Origin: Yamagishiella unicocca
Taxonomy: Eukaryota; Chlorophyta; Chlorophyceae; Chlamydomonadales; Volvocaceae
Direction of reading: 5' to 3'
Assembly (NCBI GenBank): GCA_003116995.1
Contig: BDSL01000163.1
Span: 62,001-126,000 of the forward strand
DNA: 64,000 bases
The position numbers and the translations under genes were made by a program. The notes beneath the pieces were generated by a model. It made no database searches and was not told the DNA's origin. It saw only the letters and a list, made by a program, of their open reading frames with translations. Every line of letters starts with the position of its first letter. Position 1 is the first letter of the stretch. Shown here in pieces: positions 1 to 11,216 of this stretch.

Positions 1-298
1 CTTCTTCGGCCCACCCCGTTGCCGTCCTGCTCCTCCTCCCTCCACCAAACCTTCGTCACTCGATTTTACTGCTCAGTGCCGGCCTACGGGTCTCCTCTCT
101 AACCCCCTCACCCCCTCCCCGCGGTGCGGAGAGCGCCTCCGCGCCGTCTACTCGCCACCCGTCTCTTCTGGACCGCCACCTTCACCGCCTTGGTTTGTCG
201 GCCGTGGATTCGCGGATTCTCTTTAAACCCCTCCCCGCATCATCCAACACGACGTCCCGCGGTCCCCCCCTCCCCCTGCCCCGACCCGTGGGTCTCAG
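1..298. other. Intron or upstream flank of the SFI1-type gene, no exon seen
   Basis: This stretch lies before the first exon I can place (acceptor AG at 297-298). It is pyrimidine-rich, as expected of an intron 3' end in this gene, and carries one copy of dispersed repeat family B at about 191-231. I see no convincing coding frame. The real start of the gene is presumably to the left of the window. Confidence 0.5.
191..231 (+). repeat. Dispersed repeat family B
   Basis: GTCGGCCGTGGATTCGCGGA followed by TTCTCTTTAAACCCC. Further copies at about 4111-4147 and 41874-41914 (plus) and 17858-17898 and 46728-46757 (minus). Confidence 0.9.
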
Positions 299-3200
299 GC
301 GCTGGCCTTGTGGCGCTCCGCCGCCCGCCACCGTGCCTCCTCCCGCGGCCTGCTGCTCCGCCACATCGCCCGCGGGGCCGTGTCCACGGAGCGCCGGGTG
401 CTGGCGGGGTGGCGCGAGGTGGCGGGGGCCAGGGCCGCAGAGGAGCGCAAGGTGGAGAGGCTGATCAGGTGGGGGGGGGAACCGGATCGGTCGCCCGACC
501 ACTGACCCGCGGGTCGCCGCACGAGCTGCGGAGTGTGTGCCTGCGCAGGGGAGCGCCGCTGCATTTGCATTTGCCTCTGAGCTGGCGCCACGTCATATGG
601 TTCTCTCACCCAGCCGGCATACCCACCCGGCATACCTGGGTCGCTGGGTCGCGCGAATTCCTTGTTGTTCCCCCAATACACGCTGCACACCCTACACGTG
701 ATACGTCCCCACGCCACACGCCTTCCATCTTTTCGCTTTCCATCCCATGTCCCGCTGTGTACGTACGAAACTTGCCTCCACGCGACCCCCACCTGGACGC
801 GTCCCTTGCCCACTCTCAGACACGTGGCCTAATACGGTTCCAACCGAAGTGAATTGAATCCAAATCCCCATTCTCATGTACTCAAAACCACGGTGTTTCG
901 GGCCCCCCTCCCCCTCCCCCTCTCCCCCCCCGCTGCCCCCCGCAGCCGCCACCAGCAAGCCGGCCTGACCCGCTTGCTGCGGAGCTGGCGCACCCAGGCC
1001 GCAGACGGAGCCGCCCGCCGCGCCACCGCCTTCCACCTGGCCACCAGCCACCGCCAGGACCTCCTGTCAAGTGCGCTGCACGGCTGGTGCGGGGCGGCGG
1101 CGGAGCGGCGGGCGCGGGCCGTACGGCACGTGCGCGCCGCGCGGCATGAGAGGCGGCGGCGGCTGCTGGGCGCCTTCAGCGGCTGGCGGAGCGCGGCGGA
1201 GGAGGCCAGTCAGCGGGCGGAGGAGGCGGAGAGCGCCAGCAGGCGGGGGGCGCTGAGGGCGGCGTTTGGCGGCTGGCTGGGCGTGACGTGGGGTGAGAGG
1301 GGCCGGGCGGGGGCGGGGGAGAGGAGGGCGGGTGGGGGTTTTCGAGGAAGACCCGTGGATGCGAGGGAAAACCGTGTAGAAAAGACGTTTCGAGATGCAT
1401 GCTGGAGAACTGGGGCGAGGAGACGAAAGACGAAAGGTACGTACTGGGGGGAGTTATCCTCTCACGTGTATTGCCACGAAGCCTGGGTGCCGGGGACTCG
1501 ACAGCGTCCCCTCGGTTCCCCATTCGTCGCCTGGTTCGGGTTCCCGCCTCCACGCCCGGCAGGCAGGTCGGAGGGAGGTGGGCTGACGCCCCCTCTGTCC
1601 CCCGTCCGCCCTCCCCCTCCCCTTCCCCCGTGCGCAGGCACCAGCAGCCGCAGTCCCGTGGGTCTGGACGCCTCCCTGCAGCGAGCGGCAGCCTGGCACT
1701 ACCGGCGACTGATGCGGGGCTGCATGGCGGCACTGGCTGGGCACCGGGAGTGAGTCCGGGGGAGGGGGCAGGGGGGAGGGGGCTGGCGAGACAACACGTT
1801 GACCAAGTCGAGTGAGGTCGGGGGGCCCATGTGAGGGGTGGGGGCTGGCATGGGCGTGTCCGCTGTCCCGGCAGCAAGAGCACAGGCACCCCGTTGCAGT
1901 GCGGTGGCGAGCAGCGCTGCTCCCCTACCCACCCGCCGGGCATCCACGGGTCTTCCTCGAAACCCCCCCGCCCACCCCACCCCACCCGCCCCACGGGTCT
2001 TACTCTAAACCCGCCCCCCAGCTGCCTTCCCCACCCCCGCCCACCCTGGACCTCTGGACCTGACTCCCCCCGTCGCCGCCTGCTTGCCCCCACAGGCGGC
2101 AGCAGGAGCTGCAGCACCAGGCTGAGGGCTGCCGGCCCCGGGTGCTGCAGGCCGCCGTGCTGGCGCACTGGCAGGCCTGGGCGGTGACTGCTCGGCAGGC
2201 TGGGGTGGAGGTGCTCAAGATGCGGACAAGGTGGGGGGCGGGGAGGAGGGGGGAAACCGCGAGCCGAAACCCCAGGAAGGGGGGGGGGTGCAAAAGAGAC
2301 TCCCCCAAGGAAGGGTGCGGGCCCGCGCGGGAGCTGGTTCCAGGTGACCGGGGGGGGGGGCCTAGTGTGGCTGCACCGGGGGGGACGGCGAGGAACGAGG
2401 AGGGGACGGCAAGGTGTATGTGTGCAGTGGGTGTGTGGGGGGCGGAGGGTCATCTCGGCCCTGCGGATGAAGACCCTCATCGTGCCCCACATGGCCGCGC
2501 TTCCGTATGGGAGCGCACGACCCCCCCCCCCGCGGCCCACCCTCCCGACTCGCGCAAAAGCCGCATGTCGCTGACTCTGGGCCACCCCCCTCTCCCGGCG
2601 CGGTATCTAACCCCCGCCGCCTTCCCGCCTGCCCCCCTCCCCGCGCCCCTCGCTGCCGCCGCCCACCCACCGCCGCCCCCAGCCGCCCCCACCCTCCATA
2701 CCTCCCCCCCACTCCTCCTCCCGCCAGCAACCCTCTCTCCCCCCCCTCACGCTTAAGACTCCGCGCCGGGAGCTAGGTTCTGCCCTCCGCTTCCCATGTC
2801 GTGTAACCGGGTCTTCTCGTCCCCCCCTCCCCCCGCTTCAGGACCTCCCGGCGCCTGCTAGCTCGCTGCTTCCACTCCTGGCTGCGGGTTTCGGAGCTGG
2901 TCCGCGGGGCCCGCTGTGTGGCCGACCAGCTGGCGGAGCGGCTGGGTCGCTCGCTGCTGGCGGACAGCCTGGCGGGGTGGCGGGAGGCGGCCCGGGACTT
3001 GGTGGAGGCGAGGGGGCGGCTGGAGGGCTGCACGCGCCGCATACAGCGGGGATGCCAGGAGCGGGTGAGGGGGCGTGGCGAGAAGGGGGGGGGGGGGGGA
3101 GTGCAAGGAAAACCCGTGTACGAAGGTAAACCGTTAAGGATTATGAGACGTTTCGAGATGCAAGCTGGAGAGCTTGCTGGAGAAGGGGGGGGGAGTTGGG

Positions 3201-6200
3201 GTTGTGAAGAGACCCGGTTGGGAAGTGCTCCTGCTGGCGGGCCGGGGTGGCGACCTTGTTTGGGGCTGTATAGTGGTGTCTGAGGGCGGGGTACCTGGCC
3301 GTGTAGGGGGTCAGTGGGGGGGCTTGGAGGGGGTCGGTGGGGGGCTAGGGGGACGAGGAGGGGCTGGCTGCCGCCAGGTGCGTCGACGGGCGCGGCTCCG
3401 AAACTGGGGCGCTGCTGCCGAGAGCCGGCGCCGCATGGTCCTTGCGCCGACTGACCTACCTACCTCCCTACTGCGTGGCTCATCGCCCTATTGACTGACT
3501 GACCTATCTACCTATTGGCTGATTAGTCTACCTACTGGCTGACTGACTGACCTACCTCCTGACCTACCTACTGAACGACTGAACGACCTGCTGATCGCCC
3601 TACCTACTGACTGACGTGCTGCCGGGCCGCCCCTCTCTTCCGCGACCTCGCCCTGGCAGGCCTTCCTGTCCTGGCTCGCGGTGGCGGCGGAGCGGCGCTT
3701 GCGGAGGGCGCGGGGGCAGGCGGCAAGCAGGAGGGTGGAGGGCGTGCTGATCAGGTGGGTGGGTTCGAGGAAGACCCGTGGGTGGGTGTTTGGGGGGTGG
3801 CTAGGAAGACCCGTCTACGCGAGAAAAAACCGTTTAGAAATAGACGCTTCGAGGTGCAGGCTGGAGGACGTGGTTGAGGAACTTGGTTGGGCAGGGGTGA
3901 GAGGGTGTTTGTGGGCGCACCTTATCGCAACGGCACTCACCCTATCAGCCCACTCTGCCAAGCTGTCCAGCCCCTCCCCGACCCCACAACCCCACACCTG
4001 GCTGCCACCCTTCCCCCCCTCCCCCCCCACTCAAAACGTCTGTTCTAAACGGTTTTTTCGGGCATCCACGGGTCTGCCTCGAATCCCCCCCCCCCACACA
4101 CACCGCCCTTGGTCGGCCGTGGATTCGCGGATTTCTGTTATACCCCCTCACCCGCGCAACACACACACACACACACACACACATAGACCCCACCCACACC
4201 CCCTCCACCCCTCCACCCCTACCCCCTTCAAACGGTTTTTATATACCCCCTTCACACACCCCCGTCCCCCCCCTCATGTGCCCACCTGCCCCCTCAGCCA
4301 CGTGTTCGCCCACTGGGCCGACACCGCCTTCCACCACCGCGCGCTCCGGTCCGAAGCAGCCGCACGCTTCGCCTCCCACTCCCGCGCGCTCCTCGGCCTT
4401 GCCTTCACCGCCTGGGCCGACCTCGTCCACCGCCTCCACGCCTCCCGCACCACGGCGGCGACCCGCGGGTCGGCCGCGGACCTGGTGCTGCTGCGCGAGG
4501 CGCTGGCGGCCTGGGCGGGCGCCGTGGAGCAGGCACGGGGACGAGCGGCGGCGGCGGCGGAGAGGGGTGCTCGCCGGGCTGCTGCGGCGCTGCCGGCGGC
4601 TCTGCGGGCGTGGGCGGCGCTGGCTTGCGACAACGGCACTCGGCGGCTGCAGCGGTCGTCGCTGGTGCACCTGGTGCTGAGGCGCTGCCTGGCGCTGCAG
4701 AGGCGGGCCTTCAAGGTAGGCGGGGGCGGGGGGCGGGGGGCTCGAGCCCGGTCGGGGAGCGCGGGGCGGGGGCGGGAGCGGGGCGGGGCGGGGGGCGACA
4801 ACGGTATACTGGGAGTTGGGTGTGTGTGTATGTGTGTATGTGTGTGTGTCCGGGTGGCGCTGCTCGTGTCCTGGTTGTATGCTATCAGGGGCCACATGGT
4901 GTCATGAGGGCCCTAACGACCCCGGTGGCTGGCTGGCTGCTCCTCACTCCCGCCGCCTGGCAGGCCTGGCGGGCCGCACTGGCGGAGCGGCAGGCGCGGG
5001 ACGACGAGCTGCGGCGCTGCATCAAGCGCAAGAAGCTGGCGTTCAGCCTGTTCAAGCAGTGGTACTGGGAGGCGTTTGACGCGGACGTGCAGGTGGGCTT
5101 GGCGTGAAGGCGGGAGGAGGGGGAGGGGGGTTGTAAAACCCTTTTCCCACGACGGGACAGGATAGTTGGCGCATGGGGGAGGGGGAGGGGGGGAGGGGGA
5201 TCCCCCCGGGCGCGTCGAGTTTCTGCCCTCCGTCTCCTACATCACGTCCCCGGGTCTGCTCGCCACCCACCCCACCCACCCCCTCCCCCGGGTCCTTATG
5301 CCATCCCCATCCCCCTTTTTCCCCCCGTTTCCACTCCCCCCGGGGTTTCGTAACGACTTCCTAGTCACGGACTTTCCTCACCCCGCCCCCCCCCCCCGGG
5401 TTGATCGCATCCACGGGTCGTCCTCGAAACCCCCCAGGGTTCCGGTTCATGTCGCCTAACCGGTTTTTATGCCCCTCCCCCCCCCCCGGGTTCATCTCCC
5501 CCCCCCGCAGGCCACCATCCGCCGCATGTTCCACTCCACGGACGCCGCGGCTCACAGCCCGGAGCCCTCCCTGCGCCCCCACTTCGCCCACCCGGTGCCC
5601 GCCCAGCCGCTGCCGCCCTACCTGGTGCAGCAGCAGCAGTACGTGGCGGCGGAGCAGGGGCGCAGGCAGGGAGGCAGCGGAGCCGGCAGGCGGGCGGGAC
5701 CGTCGTACGGCGGCGCCAGGTAGGCCTCACCTGGCGGAGACGTACATGGAGGTCCAGGGAGCGCAGGTTTTATGGGGTGGAGGGTGGGGGGTGGGGGGAG
5801 GCGGAGTAGGTGGCGTCTGTGGTGCGCCTTCCCGCCCAACTGATGGCGAGCGCAGCCGGCAGCGCCAATCGACCGCCCTGCCTGCTACTCCCCGCCTTTA
5901 CCTCTCCCCCCGCCTCGCTCCCCACCTCCTTCTGCGCATGCGCGCGCGTCCAGGTGTCCGAAGCCTATGCACCAGCTGCACTTCCCATGTCGAGTAACCG
6001 GTCATTTCCTGTGACCCCCCCTTGTGCCCCCAGGTCCTCGGACTTCCCCCCCCTGGACCCCTCCGCAGACCCGGCGGCCGACTACCGCACGCGCCACCTC
6101 GGGGTCGCCGGCAGCGAGCGCCACCCGCACCCCTCCGCCGGCCCCCTGGCGGCCGCCGGCCTGCAGCAGCGGCTGCAGCAGCAGCCGCAGCAGCCGCAAC

Positions 6201-7645
6201 AGCGGAAGCCGCGCCGCGGAGAGGAAGCTCCGGAGCCGGTGAGGTCCCTGGCGCCCTCATTCGACGCCCTGGACCAGCCCGCAGCAAGCGCCGCTGGCGG
6301 CCACCGCGTACGTGTGGCCCCGGCCGCCACGCCGCTGCCACAGGGCGGTGGCGGCGCTCGCGCCGCCGCCGCCGCCGCCGCCGCGGGCCGCACCGCCGGG
6401 CCCAAGTCGGCCTACCCCGTGCTGCGCCCCTCGGATTCGGAATCCGACCGCGACGAGCTCCCGGGAGCCACCGCGTACGTCAGCGGCGGCGGCGGCGGCG
6501 GCGGCCGCAAGGAGCCCGTGGCGGCAGTCAGCCGCTCCTCGCGGCGGCCTGTGGCGGTGATTGCCGGTACGGCAGGGGCCGTGGCCTCGCCGCATGGGAA
6601 ATCCCGCGGGGTGGCTACCAGCACCGCGGGGGCGCGACGGCCATCCGCTGGCGCGGCAGCGCCAGCGGCGGCGCCGCGCCGCGGCGCCGCCGCCGCGGCG
6701 GCGCCTGCGGCGCCGGCGTCGCGGAGCGACGCCGCCGGCGCGGCTGCCGCCGCCGCCGCCGCCTCCAACCTTGAGGCTGTGACTGCTATGAACGCGGTGC
6801 TGGTCAACGTGGCCAACCAGCTGACGGAAGTGTCCCGCGCCAGCCTGGAGATCGCCGCTGGCGTGGTCGCTAGCGGCGGCGGCGGCGGCTCCACGCCCCC
6901 CACCGCCACCTCCGGCCGACCCTACCGCGCCACTACCAGCAGCATGGGCAGCGGCGGCGGTCCCTACTACCAGCCGCGCGGTTCCGGCGACGGCTCGTAC
7001 GCGGCCTCGCACCGAGGCAGCCCGCCTGGCGGCGGCCCGCGGCCCCTGCAGGGCCCGCTGTCGCCGCTCTCGCCGCCACCGCTGGCGCCGTACGGCGATA
7101 CGTACGGCAACAGCGCCGCCAGCGGCGGACGCGGCGGTTCGAGCGTGAAGCTTCCCGGCATCGTACCCACGTGGCGCCAGGTCGCCAACAACCAACTGTA
7201 CGACCCGGCGGACGAGATGATGTACGGCCACCTGTACGACGACGGCCTGGGCCCCGTCGACCCGTCCTTTGCCGGCATCGCCGGCGGCGGCGCCGCCGCC
7301 GCCGCCGCCGCCGGGGACGACGGCGACCGTCGCAGTAGCGATAGCGAGGCAACTCTGGCGGACATTGAGGGCTCCCTGCGACTGAGAGACGCATCGGGCA
7401 GGGCGCTGGCGCTCAAGGGCGATGACGATGTCCCCGGCCGCGGCGGCGGCGGCAGCGGCCGGTCGGGCGGTCCGTCTGGGAGCAGCTCCGTGACTAGCTT
7501 CCCGATGCACTCGACCTACCAGAACGCGGTGTTCCAGCCGGAGACGGACTCGGGCATGGACGCGGCGGGGGGGGAGAGGGAGGAGTGGCAGGCGGGGGAG
7601 GCGGGGGAGGGGGAGGGGGAGTATGTTGATGAGGATCGGGAGTAG
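299..7645 (+). CDS. SFI1-type Trp-repeat centrin-binding protein, 5' partial
   Basis: Likely a basal-body/centrosome scaffold. Exons: 299-468, 946-1292, 1638-1749, 2096-2230, 2842-3064, 3378-3437, 3660-3754, 4298-4715, 4964-5092, 5511-5719, 6034-7645; all phases agree and they sum to 3,510 nt (1,169 residues plus stop TAG). The first ten exons encode about 18 modules of the form hydrophobic-x2-W spaced roughly 30-40 residues apart in basic helical sequence, for example VLAGWREVAGAR, AFSGWRSAAEEA, CFHSWLRVSELV, AFTAWADLVHRL, ALRAWAALACDN and LFKQWYWEAFDA. This is the layout of SFI1 repeats, each of which binds a centrin as a long helix. The last exon (about 536 residues) is a disordered tail with Gln, Ala, Gly and Ser runs, a short helical stretch near 6790-6860, an ordered-looking stretch near 7150-7280 and an acidic C-terminus. 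Weakest point: the donor after exon 3378-3437 (GTCCTT). The family call is by motif; the paralogue cannot be named. Confidence 0.85.
1339..1415 (+). repeat. Dispersed repeat family A
   Basis: Near full-length copy with GAGGAAGACCCGTGGATG at one end and GATGCATGCTGGAGAACTGG at the other, in an intron of the SFI1-type gene, shortly after a donor site. Confidence 0.9.
3100..3176 (+). repeat. Dispersed repeat family A, diverged
   Basis: AAGGAAAACCCGTGTACGAA then ACCGTTA and GAGATGCAAGCTGGAGAG, in the intron after exon 2842-3064. Confidence 0.8.
3801..3872 (+). repeat. Dispersed repeat family A
   Basis: AGGAAGACCCGTCTACGCGA, AAACCGTTTAGAAATAGACG and GAGGTGCAGGCTGGAGGA; a truncated extra copy (TTCGAGGAAGACCCGTGGG) precedes it at 3765-3783. 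Confidence 0.85.
4030..4090 (-). repeat. Dispersed repeat family A, opposite orientation
   Basis: CTCAAAACGTCTGTTCTAAA then GGCATCCACGGGTCTGCCTC, in the same intron as the plus-oriented copy at 3801-3872, so the two could pair as a stem. Confidence 0.9.
5946..6012 (+). repeat. Dispersed repeat family C, near-identical to 25108-25170
   Basis: CAGGTGTCCGAAGCCTATGC, ACCAGCT, CACTTCCCATGTCGAGTAAC. The match to 25108-25170 spans about 55 bp with one or two changes although the two copies are in different genes, so it is young or conserved. Confidence 0.9.
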
Positions 7646-9327
7646 GCCAAAGAGATGACTCGGTCGGGATCGGCGGCGGCGGCAGCTGCTCACCCGCGGC
7701 CATGGACGCGATGTGATCTTGTGTGGGAAGTAGTCTTAGGGTCCGGGTCAAGCAGCTCGAACCGGATCGGAGGGCGGCGGGCGATACACCGTCTCTCCGG
7801 GAGGGGCCCCCCTGAGAGGTTATGGTTTCGGCTACTTGGGGGATGGGTGCGTGTGTATGTGCGTGTGTGTGTGTGTTTGCAACCAGCGGAAAATCCGCGG
7901 GCGTCACTTAGGAAGCCCGCACTGCGGCGAGGTCATGTTATTAAATTCTAAATACCATGGGGCCTTCGCGGCCCTTTTTAGCAGCTCTGTTCTACACTGG
8001 CTCCCATCCTGCATGCGCTGCACCCAGTCGTGCTGGCGGTGGCACTTGGTGCGCGTCGTGAGCTGCTCCGAAGCCCCCTCCGCCTTCCCCTCCGCCAAAC
8101 CCCCTGCCAACCCCTCTGCCGTCCCTCTTGCTCGTGCGGTGGCATTCAGTCAGTGGTGGTGTTGGGGTGGCGGCGGCCTAGCACATGACGTGCTGGGATA
8201 GCCTGCGCCGCCGGGCACGAATTATATTTTTTGCTCGTCCCTCGGTGTACCGTACTTAAAACCGGACGGCGCAGGCCATTTATTACGCGCCTGGTGTGGC
8301 GGTGGCGAGGAAACAAACCCGGGTACAGACCCTGTCTGGTGCGGTGTTTCGAGGAAGACCCGTGGATGCCAACAAGGTCTGGTCACCAGACCTGGTGTGG
8401 TGGGGGTGGTGGGGGTGTGAGGGGGAGTCGTCAAGGGGTCGCGGCGCCGCCAGATGCGGGGCTCAGGGAGGAGGTGGGAGCGCACAGGCGCAGACAGCCC
8501 TTTTCTTTTACGGATAGCCTCGTCCGCACTGTCGATGCGAGTCGGGTCGGGCTGCCGGACCTCTCGCTGGGGGGCGGGTAGCAGCAGATGGAGGCCTCGG
8601 CACCCACCAGCACCACCACCACTGTCGCGCCTGCTGCCCACATGGCCGTTTGCTGACACCGCCCCTGACACTGAACAACGAACCGAAGCGAACAACGAGC
8701 TGGCAGTCAAGAGACGGTTTTACGGGGAACCGCGGGGGATGAGGTGGAGCGGATGGTGAGGCGAGGGACCGTCGTGATCACGATTTTCGGTGGCAGATTT
8801 GGCTGCAGTGGAGTAGCTGCGGGTAGTTGCGGGTAGCTGCTGCGCGGCAGAGAGCGCGGATGCCGGATAGGACTGGACGAGGAGGAAGGAGGGGCGGAAG
8901 GCGGCCTCGCTGGGCATCGCCTCGGAAGTGGTGGTGGCGACGTCCTTAGTGCAGGTTCTTGCGTGCGACGATGTCGTACATGCTGCGATCTTTATCTTTA
9001 TCTTTATGAAATATATATAGTGGGGTGACGCTGGGATCGATGCAAGTCCACGTGCGACGCGGTGGGTAGCGGGAAGAGCTGATCCAAAGTTCGCGCGAAA
9101 TGTTTGTCTGGTTTTTGGCGTTGGGCGTAACGAGGGCGGCCTGGCGGTGTTTGGGAACTAACATCCTGCCGGGCGCCACCCACCCGCCCGCTCCTACACC
9201 TGCCGCCTCCTGGTGATGCGACTGCGGGTCGCTGCGAAGAGTGCGCTGGCAGCCCCTTTTATAATGTAGATGTAGTAGATGTGTGCAGCCCGCCCCCTTA
9301 CGCACCCCCATCTTCCTCACCCCACCC

Positions 9328-9482
9328 ACCCCAGTCCTCCAGCATGCATCTCAAAACGCCTGTTCTAAACGGTTTTTTCGGGCATCCACGGGTCTTCCTC
9401 GAAACCCACCCCAGTTCTCCAGCATGCATGTCAAAACGTCGGTTCTAAACGGTCTCTTCTTGCATCCACGGGTCTTCCTCAC
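9328..9482 (-). repeat. Dispersed repeat family A, two head-to-tail copies
   Basis: Two consecutive copies, each running from CCAG(T/C)(T/C)CTCCAGCATGCAT to CATCCACGGGTCTTCCTC. They are intergenic, so the family is not confined to introns. Confidence 0.95.
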
Positions 9483-9630
9483 CCCACCCAGCCCACGACC
9501 CATGATGCGCGGCTCGACCGCCGCCTCCTCCCGCCGCACCGCCCGACGTGGAGGCGCTGCCGGCAACCGTTGAATCACAACACGGGCCTCCCCCGACCCC
9601 GCCTGCCGCAGCTCCGTGCAGCGAGGTGGG

Positions 9631-9708
9631 GTGTTTCGAGGAAGACCCGTGGATGCCAGAAAACACCGTTTAGAACCGACGTCTTGAGATGCATGCTGGA
9701 GAACTGGG
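9631..9708 (+). repeat. Dispersed repeat family A
   Basis: Full-length copy in plus orientation, 150 bp from the inverted pair at 9328-9482. Confidence 0.95.
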
Positions 9709-9839
9709 CTGCAGCGAGGTGGGGCCGTTGGACGCCCTGCTGCGCGCTCTCGGTCGGGGCTCCAGGGAGCGCTTCCGGCTTAAAGCTTCGGTACGGCATC
9801 TCCACCTCGCATCGCGTCACATCGACCACATGTGTTCCC

Positions 9840-9913
9840 TTCAGTGTCTGGCGATGTGCCCAATGGCTCTACCTTCTGGTCTGGGGCACACTGTAACAGT
9901 TACTACTACCCAG
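9840..9913 (+). repeat. Solo relative of the 29-bp repeat, longer form
   Basis: About 70 bp (TGTCTGGCGATGTGCCC, then a TGGTCTGG core and CACTGTAACAGTTAC) recurs in the same orientation at about 34779-34842. Its 3' half is, in reverse complement, the unit of the 29-bp tandem array at 11010-12193, so the array probably grew from one end of this longer dispersed element. Confidence 0.6.
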
Positions 9914-11009
9914 CGATAATTCAGTCGCCCAAAAACTTGGTTCCGGAGCCGCGCGATGACGCTGGGCGGCTGCCGAAGCAGAGGCTGTGGGCTTGCGCTG
10001 CCAATTAGTAGTAGATACTCTGTTACGGTGGGCCTCAGACCACAAGGGCACTGCCAAGTGCTCAGCAGCGGCCAGCAGTCCACGGGGGCTAATGTGCTGA
10101 TGCTTGATCGCCACGGTCTCACCGCATGATGCACATGCGGATCATGCATGTCTACACATCGGCCGAGGCAGCAGCAGCAGCGGCAGCCTTAGCAGGAGCT
10201 CATCCCTTGCCGGCAGCCTCGACGGCGGTGGCGGCCGATCGGCGGCAGCTGTGCTGGGGCTCTAGGGCCTGTGGCTGCACCCGTTCCGGGTGTACGGGCA
10301 GTCCGGCGCGGCCGGTGGCATGGGACCGTGGAGGCGCAGCGGGCCCTGTGCCTCATGCGACTGGTCCCGTCCGCGCTGGGCTCTCGTCAATAAGCCAGGC
10401 CCGTCGCACACCTGGCGGCTCCTCATGGCCGGCGCCTTGTTTGCGCGCCCATCCGCCCCCTCCCTAGCTGTGCGCGTCGGCATGTGCAGGCTGTAGACAT
10501 CCGCCTGCACATGTCGACATGTGCAGGCGGATGTCTACAGCCTGCACATGCCGGCGCGCCCAGCTTGTGGCACAACGGGGCACACTGCTGTGTCCAGGAT
10601 ACCTACAAACCCACCTGCTGCAAACGCAGGTTGAGATGCGCCTGTAGAGGAAGTGGCCGTGAGAGGCCTGGGCAGGCGGTCATTTCTACCGTCACACTTC
10701 CTGGTCGTCTTCGCTTTGGCTGTGTGCGTAGCTAAGTGCCGAGTAAACCTGTGACTGGTGGACCCTCGCGGTTGCGCTTGTATGTGCCCAGGCGGTGGTG
10801 GTTAATATAATATTATTGTTTACGTTTTGCGGTCGGAACTCGGAACCTCATAGAAAGCATTTTTCATAGGAGCGGGGCGCATCATTTATTTTGATTTTGC
10901 CAAAAGCTGGTGTGGGCTCCGTCGGTACAAACATACAGCCGTTCCAGCAACGCGCAGTGCTGGCTTTGAGGGGATAGGCAGACCAGCCCCACTGATCATC
11001 TGTGTTGTT
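9914..11009. other. Intergenic, no gene recognised
   Basis: No frame here has codon bias like the real genes. The one striking item is the palindrome at 10466-10565, listed separately. The section near 10800-10890 is AT-rich. Confidence 0.5.
10466..10565. repeat. 100-bp near-perfect palindrome without spacer
   Basis: The two 50-bp arms are reverse complements with a centre between 10515 and 10516 (ATGTC/GACAT). Counting pairs outward from the centre I find mismatches only at 10477/10554 and 10471/10560. The arms include the word CATGTGCAGGCTGTAGACAT and its complement. Such DNA can extrude as a cruciform. It may be a mobile-element relic or a local inverted duplication; a library or assembly fold-back is possible too. 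Confidence 0.9.
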
Positions 11010-11216
11010 GTAACGGTTACAGTGGGTTCCAGACCAGAGTAACGGTTACAGTGGGTTCCAGACCAGTGCAACGGTTACAGTGGGTTCCAGACTAGTGTAA
11101 TGGTTACAGTGGGTTCCAGACTAGTGTAATGGTTACAGTGGGTTCCAGACCAGTGTAATGGTTACAGTGGGTTCCAGACCAGTGTAACGGTTACAGTGGG
11201 TTCCAGACCAGTGTAA
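11010..11216 (+). repeat. 29-bp tandem array, left part (about 7 copies)
   Basis: The unit contains GTAACGGTTACAGTGGG followed by TTCCAGACCAGT; copies vary between GTAACGG and GTAATGG. The array is interrupted after 11216 by the inverted-repeat element at 11217-12077 and resumes at 12078. Confidence 0.95.

Larger units (their letters stand above)
7646..9839. other. 3' UTR and flank of SFI1-type gene, no further gene seen
   Basis: The region after stop 7643-7645 presumably starts with the 3' UTR. I could not find a clear TGTAA signal within the first kilobase. A (TCTTTA)n run lies near 8992-9006. Frames open here, such as that on the minus strand at 8222-8710, lack the codon bias of the neighbouring genes. 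Family A repeats occur at 8341-8372, 9328-9482 and 9631-9708. Confidence 0.5.

Noticed and set aside
1176..2585. 469-codon open frame on the minus strand
   Set aside because: It runs through several plus-strand exons and introns without change of character and is low-complexity Pro/Arg. It is a composition effect.
6257..7693. 478-codon open frame on the minus strand opposite the SFI1-type tail
   Set aside because: It is the antisense shadow of a GC-rich coding exon with poly-Ala and poly-Gly runs; the plus frame has the exon structure and the codon bias.
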